Of a stretch of DNA of 64,000 bases, positions 53,354 through 63,288 are shown piece after piece. Numbering within the stretch: the first letter of the stretch is position 1; each line of letters begins with the position of its first letter. The notes under the pieces were generated by a model, which was not told the origin of the DNA, did no database searches, and saw only the letters and a program-made list of their open reading frames with translations. The DNA lies in assembly GCA_030442035.1 (NCBI GenBank), contig JAUJEA010000001.1:434001-498000 (forward strand). The letters are read 5' to 3'. This stretch comes from Splendidivirga corallicola (lineage in GTDB: Bacteria; Bacteroidota; Bacteroidia; Cytophagales; Cyclobacteriaceae). Position numbers and translations under genes: made by a program.

Positions 53354-55231
53354 TTATCGTATAAGTGTTTTAAAGACTTTCACCTCGTTATAGGTACTAA
53401 TTTTTAAAAGATGCAAGCCGCTATGAATTGTCCTTGGCCTGATGGTTTTTCTTCCACTCCCTTTCTCCAATCTTTCAAAGCTCTTGAAAATTACTTTACC
53501 ACTTAGATCATACAACTCCACCTCTGCAAATGAAGTCCCAGGTAAATTGTATTCAATAAATAGCGTACGATCGTTACCACCATACCCATTGAGGTACGAT
53601 GCAGGTTTATCTTCGGGCGAGATACTTGTAATAATCTGCTCCTCTGCAATGGTTAAATTTTGATTGGTGCTTATATCATAAAAAACCTGCCTCTTCCCTC
53701 CTAACCATATGATCTCCAGGCTATCGATTCTATTATATTCACCTAGTCCGAAGTGTATTTTGCTGGAATGCTGAGATAAAAAACTGGCTCCTCCTCCACT
53801 TACCTCACGAATGAAGGTTCTACCATCAACATAAGCCCTGACTTTGCTACCAAAACCATCAAGGTTATTACGCACACCTTCCAGTTTCACATTAAGCCAG
53901 TTACCTCCCTGATCCGAGGCATTGTTTTTATAGAATAAAATATGATCTTCACTATCCGGATCAGTGTTCAAGACGGTAACAATAAAATCAAGGTCTCCAT
54001 CATTATCAAAATCCGAATAGGCAAACCCGTTACCCCGGGAAGAATCTGCAACATGTTCCAAAACCGAAATATCTTCGAAGGTTCCATCTCTTCTATTCCT
54101 GTATAGTTTGTCGGAATCCCTTAGCGAATTTTGCATAGGATGATTATCCGGAATATAGAAACCACCATTGGCCACAAACAGATCAAGATAGGTGTCATTA
54201 TCAAAATCAAAAAAACCAGTTCCCCAACCTGTTGCCGGCAAATTATCTTTTGCATAAGTATTTTCCACTCCGGCTAGTTCTGTGACGTCGGAATACATTC
54301 CATTTCCTTGATTATTCAATAATAAATTCCGGCCCATATTCGTGAGGTATAAATCAAGGTCACCATCTTCATCATAGTCACCGGATGCCACACCCATTCC
54401 GTAAATCTTGGCTTCAGTACCTGAGAGGTCAGCTACATCCGTACAAGGCTCATCCGGACCATTGTTAATGTAAAATGCATTAGGTTTGATCCATTCTCCA
54501 AAATCATTGACCACATATAAATCCAAGTCATTGTCGCCATCATAATCCGTAAAAAGAGAAACAAAGCTGCAGCCATTGTTATTCACACCGAAATCAATCG
54601 CCTGATTTACAAATTTTCCTGTCCCGTCATTTATATAAAAGAAATTCTCATAGCATTCATGGTTGAAGCCTATGACATTGAAATCATCATCATATAGGTA
54701 ATTTGGATACCTAAGGTGATTGGCAATATATATATCCAGAAAACCATCCTGGTTAACATCTCCCAGGCTGGCAGAAAAGCTCTTAGCGATTTCGGTAAGT
54801 CCTGTTATCTTTCCTATTTCCACAAATGTCCCATCGCCTTTATTTTGAAAAAGGAGGTTGGGAGAAGTACCAGATGTAGTTACGATGATATCCCGTAGTC
54901 CATCATTGTTCAAATCTCCTGTTGCCACGCCAAACGTCACATGATTTTGCGTTTTGATTAATCCCGCTTCCAAGCCCACTTCTTCAAATGAACCATTCCC
55001 ATTGTTATGATATAGTCTGTCTCTGGCCACACCACCAGTGATGTAAAGATCATCAAAACCATCGTTGTCATAATCAAAAAACGCAACACCTCCCCCAACC
55101 TGAGTCCTGTCTTCATAAATAAGGCCAATCTCCTGGCTAACTTCTTCTAAGTTCTGAGCATAACTTTCCAATACAATGAGTGGGATCAAAAAAAGGTATA
55201 AAGCAAAAGGTTTATTAAAGTATTCTTTCAT
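53354..55231 (-). CDS. CRTAC1-type type IX cargo: FG-GAP repeats and ASPIC/UnbV domain
   Basis: A 625-residue exported protein. A signal peptide (about 1-25, ending ESYAQ) is followed by seven or so FG-GAP/VCBS repeats, each with a calcium-loop phrase such as FFDYDNDGFDDLYITG, DLNNDGLRDIIVT and DYDEDGDLDLYLTN. The ASPIC/UnbV domain (about 440-530) reads NWLNVKLEGVRNNLDGFGSKVRAYVDG, then FLSQHSSKIHFGLG. The last 80 residues are a type A sorting domain (EVELYDLSGKVIFKSF ... SGLHLLKISTYNEVKVFKTLIR). It should be secreted by the type IX system and fold as a calcium-bound propeller. Role: adhesion or polymer binding is the usual guess. Confidence 0.9.
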   Translation of the reverse strand: MKEYFNKPFALYLFLIPLIVLESYAQNLEEVSQEIGLIYEDRTQVGGGVAFFDYDNDGFDDLYITGGVARDRLYHNNGNGSFEEVGLEAGLIKTQNHVTFGVATGDLNNDGLRDIIVTTSGTSPNLLFQNKGDGTFVEIGKITGLTEIAKSFSASLGDVNQDGFLDIYIANHLRYPNYLYDDDFNVIGFNHECYENFFYINDGTGKFVNQAIDFGVNNNGCSFVSLFTDYDGDNDLDLYVVNDFGEWIKPNAFYINNGPDEPCTDVADLSGTEAKIYGMGVASGDYDEDGDLDLYLTNMGRNLLLNNQGNGMYSDVTELAGVENTYAKDNLPATGWGTGFFDFDNDTYLDLFVANGGFYIPDNHPMQNSLRDSDKLYRNRRDGTFEDISVLEHVADSSRGNGFAYSDFDNDGDLDFIVTVLNTDPDSEDHILFYKNNASDQGGNWLNVKLEGVRNNLDGFGSKVRAYVDGRTFIREVSGGGASFLSQHSSKIHFGLGEYNRIDSLEIIWLGGKRQVFYDISTNQNLTIAEEQIITSISPEDKPASYLNGYGGNDRTLFIEYNLPGTSFAEVELYDLSGKVIFKSFERLEKGSGRKTIRPRTIHSGLHLLKISTYNEVKVFKTLIR

Positions 55232-55326
55232 TGTACTTCTGTTTAAAACTCAATCAAAATGATGCATATAGTATGATTTTAATGCATTGATAATCAACCT
55301 ACCGGATCTTATTATAACTTGGAGCC

Positions 55327-56643
55327 TTATTGTAAAATCAATCGATTAACACTTCGAACTTCATCAACAATAACATTCAAGAAATAAAGGCCTGCATTCA
55401 TATCACTTAAATCTATATTGGGCAAGTGATGTTCTCCGGCATTGTACCATACGGAATTGACTACGCTGTGAATGGTCCTTCCATTAACATCCTGTATCTG
55501 AATGGTAACCTTCTCCCTTTTTTCCAGAGAAAAAGTAAGATCAAATCTTTTATTGGACGGATTAGGGTAGATACTCAACTTAAATGGATTTTCAAGCAAA
55601 TCACCTCTTAGACCAGTGACCACATCGCATTCTGAAGCTTCTCCAATAACACCTGTGGCAATCAAGTTTTCCTCTTGCCAGAGTTTATTTCTATCAGATA
55701 CATCCGACATCAATGTTACCAGCATCCGTTCTTTCTGCCCATTGGTAAACATTCTGGGACATCGGGTATATTCCATATAGTTCTGATTGTTATCCAGACT
55801 TCCACAAGAAAGTCGCCCGGTATCACATCCTGTAAAACCATTTGTATTGGGTGTATCGTCCACACCATCATCTTCATCACATTGGTCCTGTTCACCGTTT
55901 TCACCAGGCCCCCAGATATGTCTCAGGTTTAGAAAATGCCCCACTTCGTGGGTCAATACTCTGTTAAACGATGCCTGGTCGGTTCCCTTGAGAGAATGTC
56001 CGATGTATCTGGCACTCATTACTATGCCATCAACAGTTGGCCTGTCTTCCACTTGTGAGGGTAAATAGGCCCATCCACTACCATTTCCCCCATCTGATTT
56101 TGCAACGATCCAGATATTCAGATATTTATCACGAGGCCAGTAACTCACCGCCTTAACATTGAGTGGGGCATCCCAATTGCCATTGTTGGTAGCTTTAGAT
56201 TCTTTTCGGATAATTCCAAGTTCACAATTACCTCTGGCATTTTTTCTGGCTATCCTGAATTCAATACCTATGTTAGCTGCAATGCCTTCAAACTCATCGA
56301 CGATTTCAAAACGATCAAGGTTCTTGAAATTAAAGTCCTCATTGAGAATATCAACAGCCTCGTAAATCCTCTCATCAGGAATATTCTCTGGCCCATTGTC
56401 ATGAATTATGTGGAAAACAACCGGTATAATGAATTTTTCATCGTTCCTTCTAAGGTGTCCCTGTTTAATAGCTCTTTCCAGTTTCTGGTAAGCGGCATTG
56501 TTTTCCGGGCGAAGTTCGGGATGTTCTTTGTATAAATATTCACTTGCATTTCTCGTTTCACATTGGCTGCCGAAATCCTGACCAAATGAACTGCAAGGTG
56601 AAAGAATTAAGTATAATAATGCGATTGTAGAAAATCTTATCAT
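55327..56643 (-). CDS. Secreted pappalysin-type zinc metalloprotease (M43), type A sorting signal
   Basis: A 438-residue protease of the cytophagalysin group. The signal peptide ends SSFGQ (about 21). The catalytic domain spans about 70-330. HEVGHFLNLRH (232-242) is the extended zinc motif HExxHxxxxxH, with His232, Glu233, His236 and His242. The Met-turn is in QNYMEYTRCPRMF. Several cysteines (QCDEDDGVDDTPNTNGFTGCDTGRLSCG) are in places typical for M43 disulphides. The C-terminal 80 residues form a type A sorting domain (KLSIYPNPSNKRFDLTF ... MNAGLYFLNVIVDE). It is secreted to digest proteins outside. It lies 15 bp after the gene at 56659 and close to a SusCD locus. Confidence 0.93.
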   Translation of the reverse strand: MIRFSTIALLYLILSPCSSFGQDFGSQCETRNASEYLYKEHPELRPENNAAYQKLERAIKQGHLRRNDEKFIIPVVFHIIHDNGPENIPDERIYEAVDILNEDFNFKNLDRFEIVDEFEGIAANIGIEFRIARKNARGNCELGIIRKESKATNNGNWDAPLNVKAVSYWPRDKYLNIWIVAKSDGGNGSGWAYLPSQVEDRPTVDGIVMSARYIGHSLKGTDQASFNRVLTHEVGHFLNLRHIWGPGENGEQDQCDEDDGVDDTPNTNGFTGCDTGRLSCGSLDNNQNYMEYTRCPRMFTNGQKERMLVTLMSDVSDRNKLWQEENLIATGVIGEASECDVVTGLRGDLLENPFKLSIYPNPSNKRFDLTFSLEKREKVTIQIQDVNGRTIHSVVNSVWYNAGEHHLPNIDLSDMNAGLYFLNVIVDEVRSVNRLILQ

Positions 56644-56658
56644 TTCAAGTATTTAAGT

Positions 56659-57348
56659 TTATTCCTGTCTAGCATCCAAGTATTTTATCACATTCGCAAA
56701 ATCTTTGTCGGTCTTGATCTGTGCTTTTTTAATATAGGCTGAGATTTCCTTATCATCTGTTGAGAAAAAAGAACGAAGGGATTTTTTTGTCTTTTTTATC
56801 TCAAAAAATGTTTGATCTTTTTGTATATAATAGCGTTCTGACAAGGAAAACCACTTTCCTTTTTTAGAAGATCCATATTCTCTTGATTCCGATTCCTTTA
56901 CGACGCTTTCCATCCTTTTTAACAATGCGCTATTTCCCTTGTATAAAACCAGAAAATAATCTTTGGTACTAAAGCCCTCTTCTCCAACTCCTTCAAACCC
57001 ATTTTGAAATTCCAGATACTCCTTGTCATGTTGGAATCTGAATTTTCGAAGCATTTCCGGAACAAAAGAATATACTTTTTCCTCTTTGGTAACTTCTACC
57101 TGGTCGGCATACAAATTGTAGCGTAACATAACGTCATCATAGATTTCGCCATTTTCCAATTCGATTTGACCCATCATAAAATCCTTGGTTAGATAAGGTG
57201 AGCCTTCAATTTCACCCTGATCCGGATTAATCAATCGTGCTACGGATCCCGAAAAATGGAAATTTGTGAAATTTTGAGTTTGTTGGGCAAAGGCCATTAC
57301 ATCGAGCAAGAGCATAAAACCAATTATGATTCCTAGTTTCTTTTTCAT
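56659..57348 (-). CDS. Exported protein of unknown function
   Basis: About 229 residues from the ATG at 57348; an ATG at 57357 would add three residues. The signal peptide ends MAFAQ (about 21). The mature part is Lys/Glu rich: LINPDQGEIEGSPYLTKDFMMGQIELENGEIYDDVMLRYNLY is a pattern found in several short exported Bacteroidota proteins that seem to hold a beta sandwich, then SYVPEM-like and a helical tail (DDKEISAYIKKAQIKTDKDFANVIKYLDA). I recognise no named family. It precedes the M43 protease by 15 bp, so it may be its partner or chaperone. Confidence 0.6.
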   Translation of the reverse strand: MKKKLGIIIGFMLLLDVMAFAQQTQNFTNFHFSGSVARLINPDQGEIEGSPYLTKDFMMGQIELENGEIYDDVMLRYNLYADQVEVTKEEKVYSFVPEMLRKFRFQHDKEYLEFQNGFEGVGEEGFSTKDYFLVLYKGNSALLKRMESVVKESESREYGSSKKGKWFSLSERYYIQKDQTFFEIKKTKKSLRSFFSTDDKEISAYIKKAQIKTDKDFANVIKYLDARQE

Positions 57349-57443
57349 ATGTAGCATGAAGGAGTTTTAAAGTCAATAGAGAAGTCCAGTAAAAGCCTTC
57401 AAAGACAGTGCTATGTGACTTTGTATTTCAACTATTAAAGGTG

Positions 57444-57471
57444 AAGAGGAATCCTTATCAGGATTCCTCTT
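57444..57471 (-). terminator. Probable terminator of the second SusCD locus
   Basis: AAGAGGAATCCT (57444-57455), loop TATC, AGGATTCCTCTT (57460-57471) form a perfect 12-bp stem 15 bp after the stop at 57487. On the minus strand the T-run is poor (CACCTTTAATAG). Confidence 0.65.
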
Positions 57472-57486
57472 AGTATAACTTTTAAT

Positions 57487-58320
57487 CTATTGTGGTGTAT
57501 AAACCGATACAGCATTCGAGCCATCTCCGTCACCAATCCAGTAGATGGTAATCACCCCTGTGTTTGGATCAACATTACTCATTGGTTGGTCAGGATCCTG
57601 TCGGATAAAACCACCCCATTGATCCGGAATATTTTCCAAAAGGATATCCCCACAAACTTCTTTGATCACGGCATTTCTTGCTGTTGTGCCAAAAGCTGTA
57701 TATGGGCCGGTATAAAGGCCTCCTGTGATGTCCTCGATAAAATATTCACCCGAACCAATTTCTGTCAGGGTTACCGTTTCAGTATTCGAAGGAAAATCAG
57801 GTAAAAGAAAATGCCATCCGAACGTTGTCACGCGCTCATATTCACCGGCAAGGTCTGATGGACATTGTACGCCAAAGAGATTGATCCATTCCTTGCTGTT
57901 AGGACTTACCTTCACAGAAGAGCTGACCAGCTCAAAAGCCAATGTAAATGTTTCTCCTAAATCTATATTATCTGTCAAAATCTCAAAGTCGATTTGCGCG
58001 AAGCTACTTCCTGCCGGAATTGATACAGGACCACTGGATAAAATATTGTAGTGAAGCCCTTCAACTGCTGTGGAGTTATCGGGATTTATTCTCCATTCCA
58101 CGGAAATAGCATTTGACTGGTGAGGTCCAATCAATTGGATCAAAGCAGAGTCCCGCACGGTATTGCCGGATATTTTCAAATAATTCACCAATTGATTGCT
58201 TCTTCTTTCTCCCTTGGCAAGTTCCACCTGAAGAGGTCCCTGGTAGGTCAAGTCTTCCTCCTCACAGGAGAAAATGGTCAAACCAACTAAAAACAGTGTT
58301 AATATTCTTATAGTCTTCAT
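57487..58320 (-). CDS. SusCD-associated lipoprotein with Calx-beta-like domain
   Basis: About 277 residues from the ATG at 58320; an ATG at 58332 would add four residues. Lipobox TIFSC gives Cys19. The region at about 80-150 reads like a Calx-beta domain (STAVEGLHYNILSSGPVSIPAGSSFAQIDFEILTDN). The remainder has GEYERVTTFGW and YFIEDITGGLYTG, a beta-rich segment frequent in accessory lipoproteins after SusD genes. It begins 13 bp after the SusD gene and ends with a hairpin, so it closes the operon. It probably helps bind the ligand on the cell surface. No catalytic motif. Confidence 0.75.
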   Translation of the reverse strand: MKTIRILTLFLVGLTIFSCEEEDLTYQGPLQVELAKGERRSNQLVNYLKISGNTVRDSALIQLIGPHQSNAISVEWRINPDNSTAVEGLHYNILSSGPVSIPAGSSFAQIDFEILTDNIDLGETFTLAFELVSSSVKVSPNSKEWINLFGVQCPSDLAGEYERVTTFGWHFLLPDFPSNTETVTLTEIGSGEYFIEDITGGLYTGPYTAFGTTARNAVIKEVCGDILLENIPDQWGGFIRQDPDQPMSNVDPNTGVITIYWIGDGDGSNAVSVYTPQ

Positions 58321-58333
58321 TGTGATTTTCATT

Positions 58334-59776
58334 TTAATTATACCCTGGGTTCTGAACCAAACTGCTGTTTACTCTGATTTCTCTGGCTGGAATATTCGCC
58401 AATACACGGAAATCGCCATTAACAATTGTACATTCTGTTGTACAATCCACACCGGAAATCCCTTTTGGGATATCCATTGCTCTTCTCTTTAGATCAAAGA
58501 ACCTGTGTCCCTCAAATGCAAGCTCAATTCTTCTTTGCTTAAATATTTCATTTTTAAGAAGGTCTCCGCTAAATGCATTGGTGATATCACTCAATCCGGC
58601 TCTGCTTCTAATCACATTGATTTTCTGTCTCGCCATGTCCTCATCCCCAAGTTCTGCAAAGGCCTCGGCCTGATTTAAATACATTTCCGCTAATCGTATC
58701 ACATTTACATCATCCAGGCCTGGCCCTTTGTAGCTGTTGTATTTCAAAGCGAAATAAACTTCTTCCGGTCCATGCATTTGCCTGTCGAGAATTGAGAAAC
58801 GTTTGTCTGTTACACCAGAATCATCACTAAAATCAAAGCCTTCATATTGCTCCAGCAAGCCCATTCTCACTACACCATCACCTGCACCAACGCCGGAACC
58901 GGTCACTCGATAGAATTGAGATAACTGAATGTTTACGTTTAGGGCATCTGAAGGAAGTTGAAAATTCACAGAAAAGATGGCTTCCGAGGCCTGTAAAAAG
59001 ATATTTACATAGTTATCTCCATTTTCAAGCGTGACGGGCGCTTCATCGATTACCTGCTGCGCAAAATTAGCAGCTTCCTGCCACTGCTCTTGATACAATT
59101 TCACACGAGACATTAAAGCCTTCGCAGCCACTTGTGTAGCTTCATAAGGATATCGCTCTGAAGCATTATCAAGCAAACTAATGGCACTCTGCAAGTCTTG
59201 TTCAATCTGTGTATAAACATCATTTACTGAAGCTCTTGCGGGAAATGCATCGGCATCCAATCCATCAAATGATTCAAGGAGTATGGGTACTCCCGGACCA
59301 CCACCATTACCCGGATCTCTACTGTAGGTTTTGACCAGGTCGTGATATGTCAATGCTCTTAGAAAATAGGAAGCTCCTCTTATTTGGTTTTTCTCAGCTT
59401 CGGATCCTTCAACACCATCAATTCTTTCAAGTACCGTATTGGTCACATTGATTATAAAATAACCAGTCGCCCAAAGCTCAAAGGTTTCTCCAACAGTATT
59501 AATAGCTTCCAAAGATAATCGACCGGTACCTGCTCCAATCGCAGCTTTGATATTATCTGCCAAAACATCAGGCATAGTCATATAGTGATAGCCGTAGTAT
59601 TGATCATCCCTCAAAGCGGAATAACCGGAAATCAATAGACTTTTGACACCAGGGAGATCAGAAAGCGCATTTTCTCTTGATATTTGATCTGTTGGTTCCG
59701 TATCCAATAGATCTTCACACCCGGTAGATAACAGGGCACCTAGACAGAAAATTATTAATATTTTTTTCATCTTCAT
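58334..59776 (-). CDS. SusD/RagB family nutrient-binding lipoprotein
   Basis: A 480-residue surface lipoprotein (lipobox LLSTGC, Cys20; an alternative start two codons later is possible). The N-terminus reads LLDTEPTDQISRENALSDLPGVKSLLISGYSALRDDQYYG. Helical repeats include ASYFLRALTYHDLVKTYSRD and AAKALMSRVKLYQEQWQEAANFA. The end has VIRLAEMYLNQAEAFAELGD, NEIFKQRRIELAFEGHRFFDLKRR and ANIPAREIRVN. It partners the SusC gene 9 bp upstream. It differs clearly from the first locus's SusD, so the ligands are probably different. Confidence 0.96.
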   Translation of the reverse strand: MKMKKILIIFCLGALLSTGCEDLLDTEPTDQISRENALSDLPGVKSLLISGYSALRDDQYYGYHYMTMPDVLADNIKAAIGAGTGRLSLEAINTVGETFELWATGYFIINVTNTVLERIDGVEGSEAEKNQIRGASYFLRALTYHDLVKTYSRDPGNGGGPGVPILLESFDGLDADAFPARASVNDVYTQIEQDLQSAISLLDNASERYPYEATQVAAKALMSRVKLYQEQWQEAANFAQQVIDEAPVTLENGDNYVNIFLQASEAIFSVNFQLPSDALNVNIQLSQFYRVTGSGVGAGDGVVRMGLLEQYEGFDFSDDSGVTDKRFSILDRQMHGPEEVYFALKYNSYKGPGLDDVNVIRLAEMYLNQAEAFAELGDEDMARQKINVIRSRAGLSDITNAFSGDLLKNEIFKQRRIELAFEGHRFFDLKRRAMDIPKGISGVDCTTECTIVNGDFRVLANIPAREIRVNSSLVQNPGYN

Positions 59777-59785
59777 TTCAATTAA

Positions 59786-62700
59786 TTAAAACCCAATTTG
59801 AACACCTATCAACCATGATTTTGTTGTTGGAAGATCTCCAAAATCATTTCCAGCAAATTCAGGATCAAAGCCAGTATAGGCTGTTTCCGTCCATATATTA
59901 ACACCCTGTGCATAAATTCTTGCGGAAGACAAGCCAGCTCTTTCCAGGATTGAAGAAGGCAGGTTATAGGCCAATGATAATTGTTTCAACCTGATATAAT
60001 CGCCTTTTTCCAAATGCTTATCCGACTCGCTAAGGAAAGGATCATTGGATGCATCCGCTCCATTTGCATAGTTGTAGTTATTCACAGGAATAGCCACCCC
60101 TGTTACATCTCCCGGATTTCTCCATCGTTCATCAAACTGACGTTGCGTCTGATTATATAAACCTTGTGCTAATGAAGTTTCAAATAATCTTCGGTTAGAA
60201 TTGTAAATCTTGTTACCAACCTGGAACTGGAAGAATGCGGAAAGCTCGAAACCTTTATATTCAAAAGTATTCGTGATACCTCCATAATAGTCGGGGTTAA
60301 ATGAACCAACAAATACACGGTCCGCATCAGTTTTGGTGTAAGTGATCTCACCGTTTCTGTCATACCACATAGGTCTTCCATCTGCAGGATTCACTCCTGC
60401 CCATCGCTGCATCAAGTATCCGTTAAACTCTTGTCCTACAATATAAACCAGACCAGTATTTCCACCACCAGTTATCAATGTATCGGTTTCAGGAGTCAGT
60501 TCTAAAACTTCACTATCAAGGAAAGTAATGTTAAAATCAGTAGTCCACCTGAATCCATTGTTGTCCACATTCACAGAACTTAGTTCCAGTTCGATACCGC
60601 TGTTTCTTACCCTGCCAATGTTATCTCTGATGGTGCTTGAACCTGATGTTTGCGGAATTTGACGATCAAGCAAAAGTTTAGAAGCTATGCTTCGGAAAAC
60701 ATCTACCGATCCATTGACCCTACCTTGAATAAATCCGAAATCCAAACCAATGTTGGTTGTTGTATTTTCCTCCCATGTTAAGAGATCATTACCGGGACGG
60801 TTCACAAGCCATCCGCCCTGACCATTGTAACTAAGGTTACCTACTCCATAAAGTGTTCTATGATCGAAATTTCCAATGAAAGCATTTCCTGATACACCCC
60901 AGCTCGCTCTAAGCTTCAGATTATCAACAAATGATACATTTTGCATGAACGACTCGTCTGAAATTCTCCATGCTCCTGATACAGCTGGAAATGTTCCGTA
61001 TCGGTTTCGCTCTCCAAATCTTGAGCTTCCATCCCTTCTCACAGTAACATTGAAGATATATTTACCATCGAAAGTATAATCGACTCTACCAAAATAACCT
61101 GCCAATTTCCAATCCGTATCTGTTTTACCAGTGAAATTTTCGTCTTCAGCATTGTCGAGAGATCTTAACTTCAGAGAGGTGAAGTTATCCCTCCAAACGC
61201 TTAGGATTTTAGTACTCGCATGACGATAAGTAAATCCTCCAAGGCCCGTAATGGAATGTTTACCAAAGTCTTTCTTGTATGTTAAAGTGTGATCTGTTTG
61301 AAGATTCTGCAGTCTTGAATTGATCTCTGCAACACGGCCATTATCTGCTCTTCCATCAACGGTTTCAGGATGATCGAATTTGAAATCTTCAACATCGTTC
61401 AAATCAAGCGACATTTTACCTCGGTATTTCAATCCCTTGATAATTTCATATTCCAGATCAAGGCTACCTAAAATATTGAATACCCTTGCCTCATCTTCAT
61501 TCAATGTATGAGACTGTATTGGGTTATCAATAAACCCTCCTGTCAAATTGGTATTGAATGTACCATCTTCATTTCTAACAGGATCTATTGGTAAAAGAAG
61601 TGGCGCGGAAAAGGCGGCGTTTGAAAATGCCAGACCAGCCTGCCCTTGATTCAATCTATACCACGCTATATTCAGCTTAGGGCTGATCTTTAATTTATCA
61701 TTTGCCTGTACATCAAGGTTTGTACGTAAAGTTGCTCTTTCGTACTCACTTGAAAGTACATGACCATCAGCATCATTATAAGAACCGGAAATGAAGTATT
61801 TGACCTGATCTGTGCCACCTGAGGCAGATACTTCATAAACCTGGGAAAAACCTCTGCCATAGACGAGATCCTGCCAATCTGTATCAATGGTACTGGCAGC
61901 ATACTGAGCGGCGAGGTCATCAATGGTACTAGGAAGTACATTCGGATCATTCCTTAGCCCTTCAAGTCTTAGTTCCTTCCATTCAGATGCATTGAGTACA
62001 TCTACCTGATTGATCACTTCGAAGGTCGTGAAGTTGGCATTGACGTTAAATTTAGGTTTTCCGGACTTTCCGGATTTGGTGGTGATGATAATCACACCAT
62101 TAGCACCAAGTGCTCCATATAATGAAGTAGCTGCCGCATCTTTAAGTACTTCGACAGATTCAATATCATTTGGGTTGATAGAATTGAGAATATTGGAGCT
62201 AGCCACACCGCTACTTACACCGCCAGAATTTAGTTGAACTCCATCTACAATATAGAGGGGCGCATTACCAGCATTGATTGATCTGGAACCTCTGACTCTT
62301 ACCCGGATGGCTCCTCCCAGAGCACCGGATGAACTGGAAATCTGAACACCTGCAATTCTACCTTGCAGAGCTCTGTCAAAACTTTGGGTGGGCATATTTT
62401 CAATAACGCCACCATCAACTTTGGCCACGGAGCCGGAAACTACTTTTTTGTCCTGGGTCGTGTATCCAAGGACAACCACTTCGCTCAGTGTGGAAACATT
62501 TTCCTCCATGACCACATCCACGGTTAGACTGGAACCAATCTCTACTTCCATGTTTGAATATCCCACATATGAGAAAACCAAAGTGGTAGCATCGTCTGGA
62601 ACATTCAAAGAATAATTGCCATTAATATCAGTAATAGTTCCTACATTGGAACCTTTCACAAGGACATTAACACCAGGTAGTTCTGCTCCGTCTTTATCCG

Positions 62701-63130
62701 TAACCCTTCCGGTAATCGTTTTTTCTTCGGTCACCAAATCTTCGAAAGTGATGCCTGGAGATTTTACCCCTTTGTTCCCGACATAGATGATTTCATTTAT
62801 TCGTTTAAATCGGAGATCCGTTCTCCTGGAGATATCGCGCAACAAATCAGCTAAAGAAATATGCTGTTTAGTAAGACTGAGTTTTTTTCTCAGATCAACA
62901 GATTTTTCCTTATAGGCAAATGTAAAATCCGTTGCATTTTCTATTTCACTGAATGTTTCCTTAATACTCAGGTTGTCAATTTCAATGGTGACATGAATCT
63001 TTTCTATGCTCATTTTCTGTGCCTCGCCATACCGGGCAAACACAAAAGAATAAAGCATGCATTGTATGAGTATGCCAAAAATTGCATATCTAGACATAAT
63101 CAAAATTTTTTTTAGTATTTTTAATGTCAT
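59786..63130 (-). CDS. SusC/RagA TonB-dependent transporter with STN domain
   Basis: A 1114-residue outer-membrane transporter. An N-terminal signal segment is followed by an STN domain (about 45-115: IDNLSIKETFSEIENATDFTFAYKEKSVDL ... ISLADLLRDISRRTDLRFKRINEIIYVG), a CarboxypepD-like domain (GRVTDKDGAELPGVNVLVKGSNVGT), the plug with GYTTQDKKVVSGSVAKV and NDIESVEVLKDAAATSLYGALGANGVIIITTKSG, then the barrel ending WLIGVQIGF. It imports a ligand handed over by SusD and needs TonB. It lies downstream of a FecR gene with 158 bp between, holding a 9-bp inverted repeat. The sigma gene is beyond the window. Confidence 0.97.
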   Translation of the reverse strand: MTLKILKKILIMSRYAIFGILIQCMLYSFVFARYGEAQKMSIEKIHVTIEIDNLSIKETFSEIENATDFTFAYKEKSVDLRKKLSLTKQHISLADLLRDISRRTDLRFKRINEIIYVGNKGVKSPGITFEDLVTEEKTITGRVTDKDGAELPGVNVLVKGSNVGTITDINGNYSLNVPDDATTLVFSYVGYSNMEVEIGSSLTVDVVMEENVSTLSEVVVLGYTTQDKKVVSGSVAKVDGGVIENMPTQSFDRALQGRIAGVQISSSSGALGGAIRVRVRGSRSINAGNAPLYIVDGVQLNSGGVSSGVASSNILNSINPNDIESVEVLKDAAATSLYGALGANGVIIITTKSGKSGKPKFNVNANFTTFEVINQVDVLNASEWKELRLEGLRNDPNVLPSTIDDLAAQYAASTIDTDWQDLVYGRGFSQVYEVSASGGTDQVKYFISGSYNDADGHVLSSEYERATLRTNLDVQANDKLKISPKLNIAWYRLNQGQAGLAFSNAAFSAPLLLPIDPVRNEDGTFNTNLTGGFIDNPIQSHTLNEDEARVFNILGSLDLEYEIIKGLKYRGKMSLDLNDVEDFKFDHPETVDGRADNGRVAEINSRLQNLQTDHTLTYKKDFGKHSITGLGGFTYRHASTKILSVWRDNFTSLKLRSLDNAEDENFTGKTDTDWKLAGYFGRVDYTFDGKYIFNVTVRRDGSSRFGERNRYGTFPAVSGAWRISDESFMQNVSFVDNLKLRASWGVSGNAFIGNFDHRTLYGVGNLSYNGQGGWLVNRPGNDLLTWEENTTTNIGLDFGFIQGRVNGSVDVFRSIASKLLLDRQIPQTSGSSTIRDNIGRVRNSGIELELSSVNVDNNGFRWTTDFNITFLDSEVLELTPETDTLITGGGNTGLVYIVGQEFNGYLMQRWAGVNPADGRPMWYDRNGEITYTKTDADRVFVGSFNPDYYGGITNTFEYKGFELSAFFQFQVGNKIYNSNRRLFETSLAQGLYNQTQRQFDERWRNPGDVTGVAIPVNNYNYANGADASNDPFLSESDKHLEKGDYIRLKQLSLAYNLPSSILERAGLSSARIYAQGVNIWTETAYTGFDPEFAGNDFGDLPTTKSWLIGVQIGF

Positions 63131-63174
63131 AGTTAAAATGTTTTTGGTAAGAAAATAATTATCAAAAGCATGTG

Positions 63175-63226
63175 CCTCATGCCTGCTTATAGGGCATCCT
63201 CCAAATGAACTAGAAGCGGCATGAGG
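63175..63226. promoter_or_regulatory. 9-bp inverted repeat between FecR and SusC genes
   Basis: CCTCATGCC (63175-63183) and GGCATGAGG (63218-63226) match perfectly, 34 nt apart, with a nested TGCC/GGGCA pair. It lies 45 bp before the SusC start and could be a leader structure setting the FecR to SusC ratio. Confidence 0.35.
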
Positions 63227-63288
63227 TCACTATTAAAATTTAATGTCTCTTCAACTAACTCGTATCTGTATATTTCATAGGCAGCATA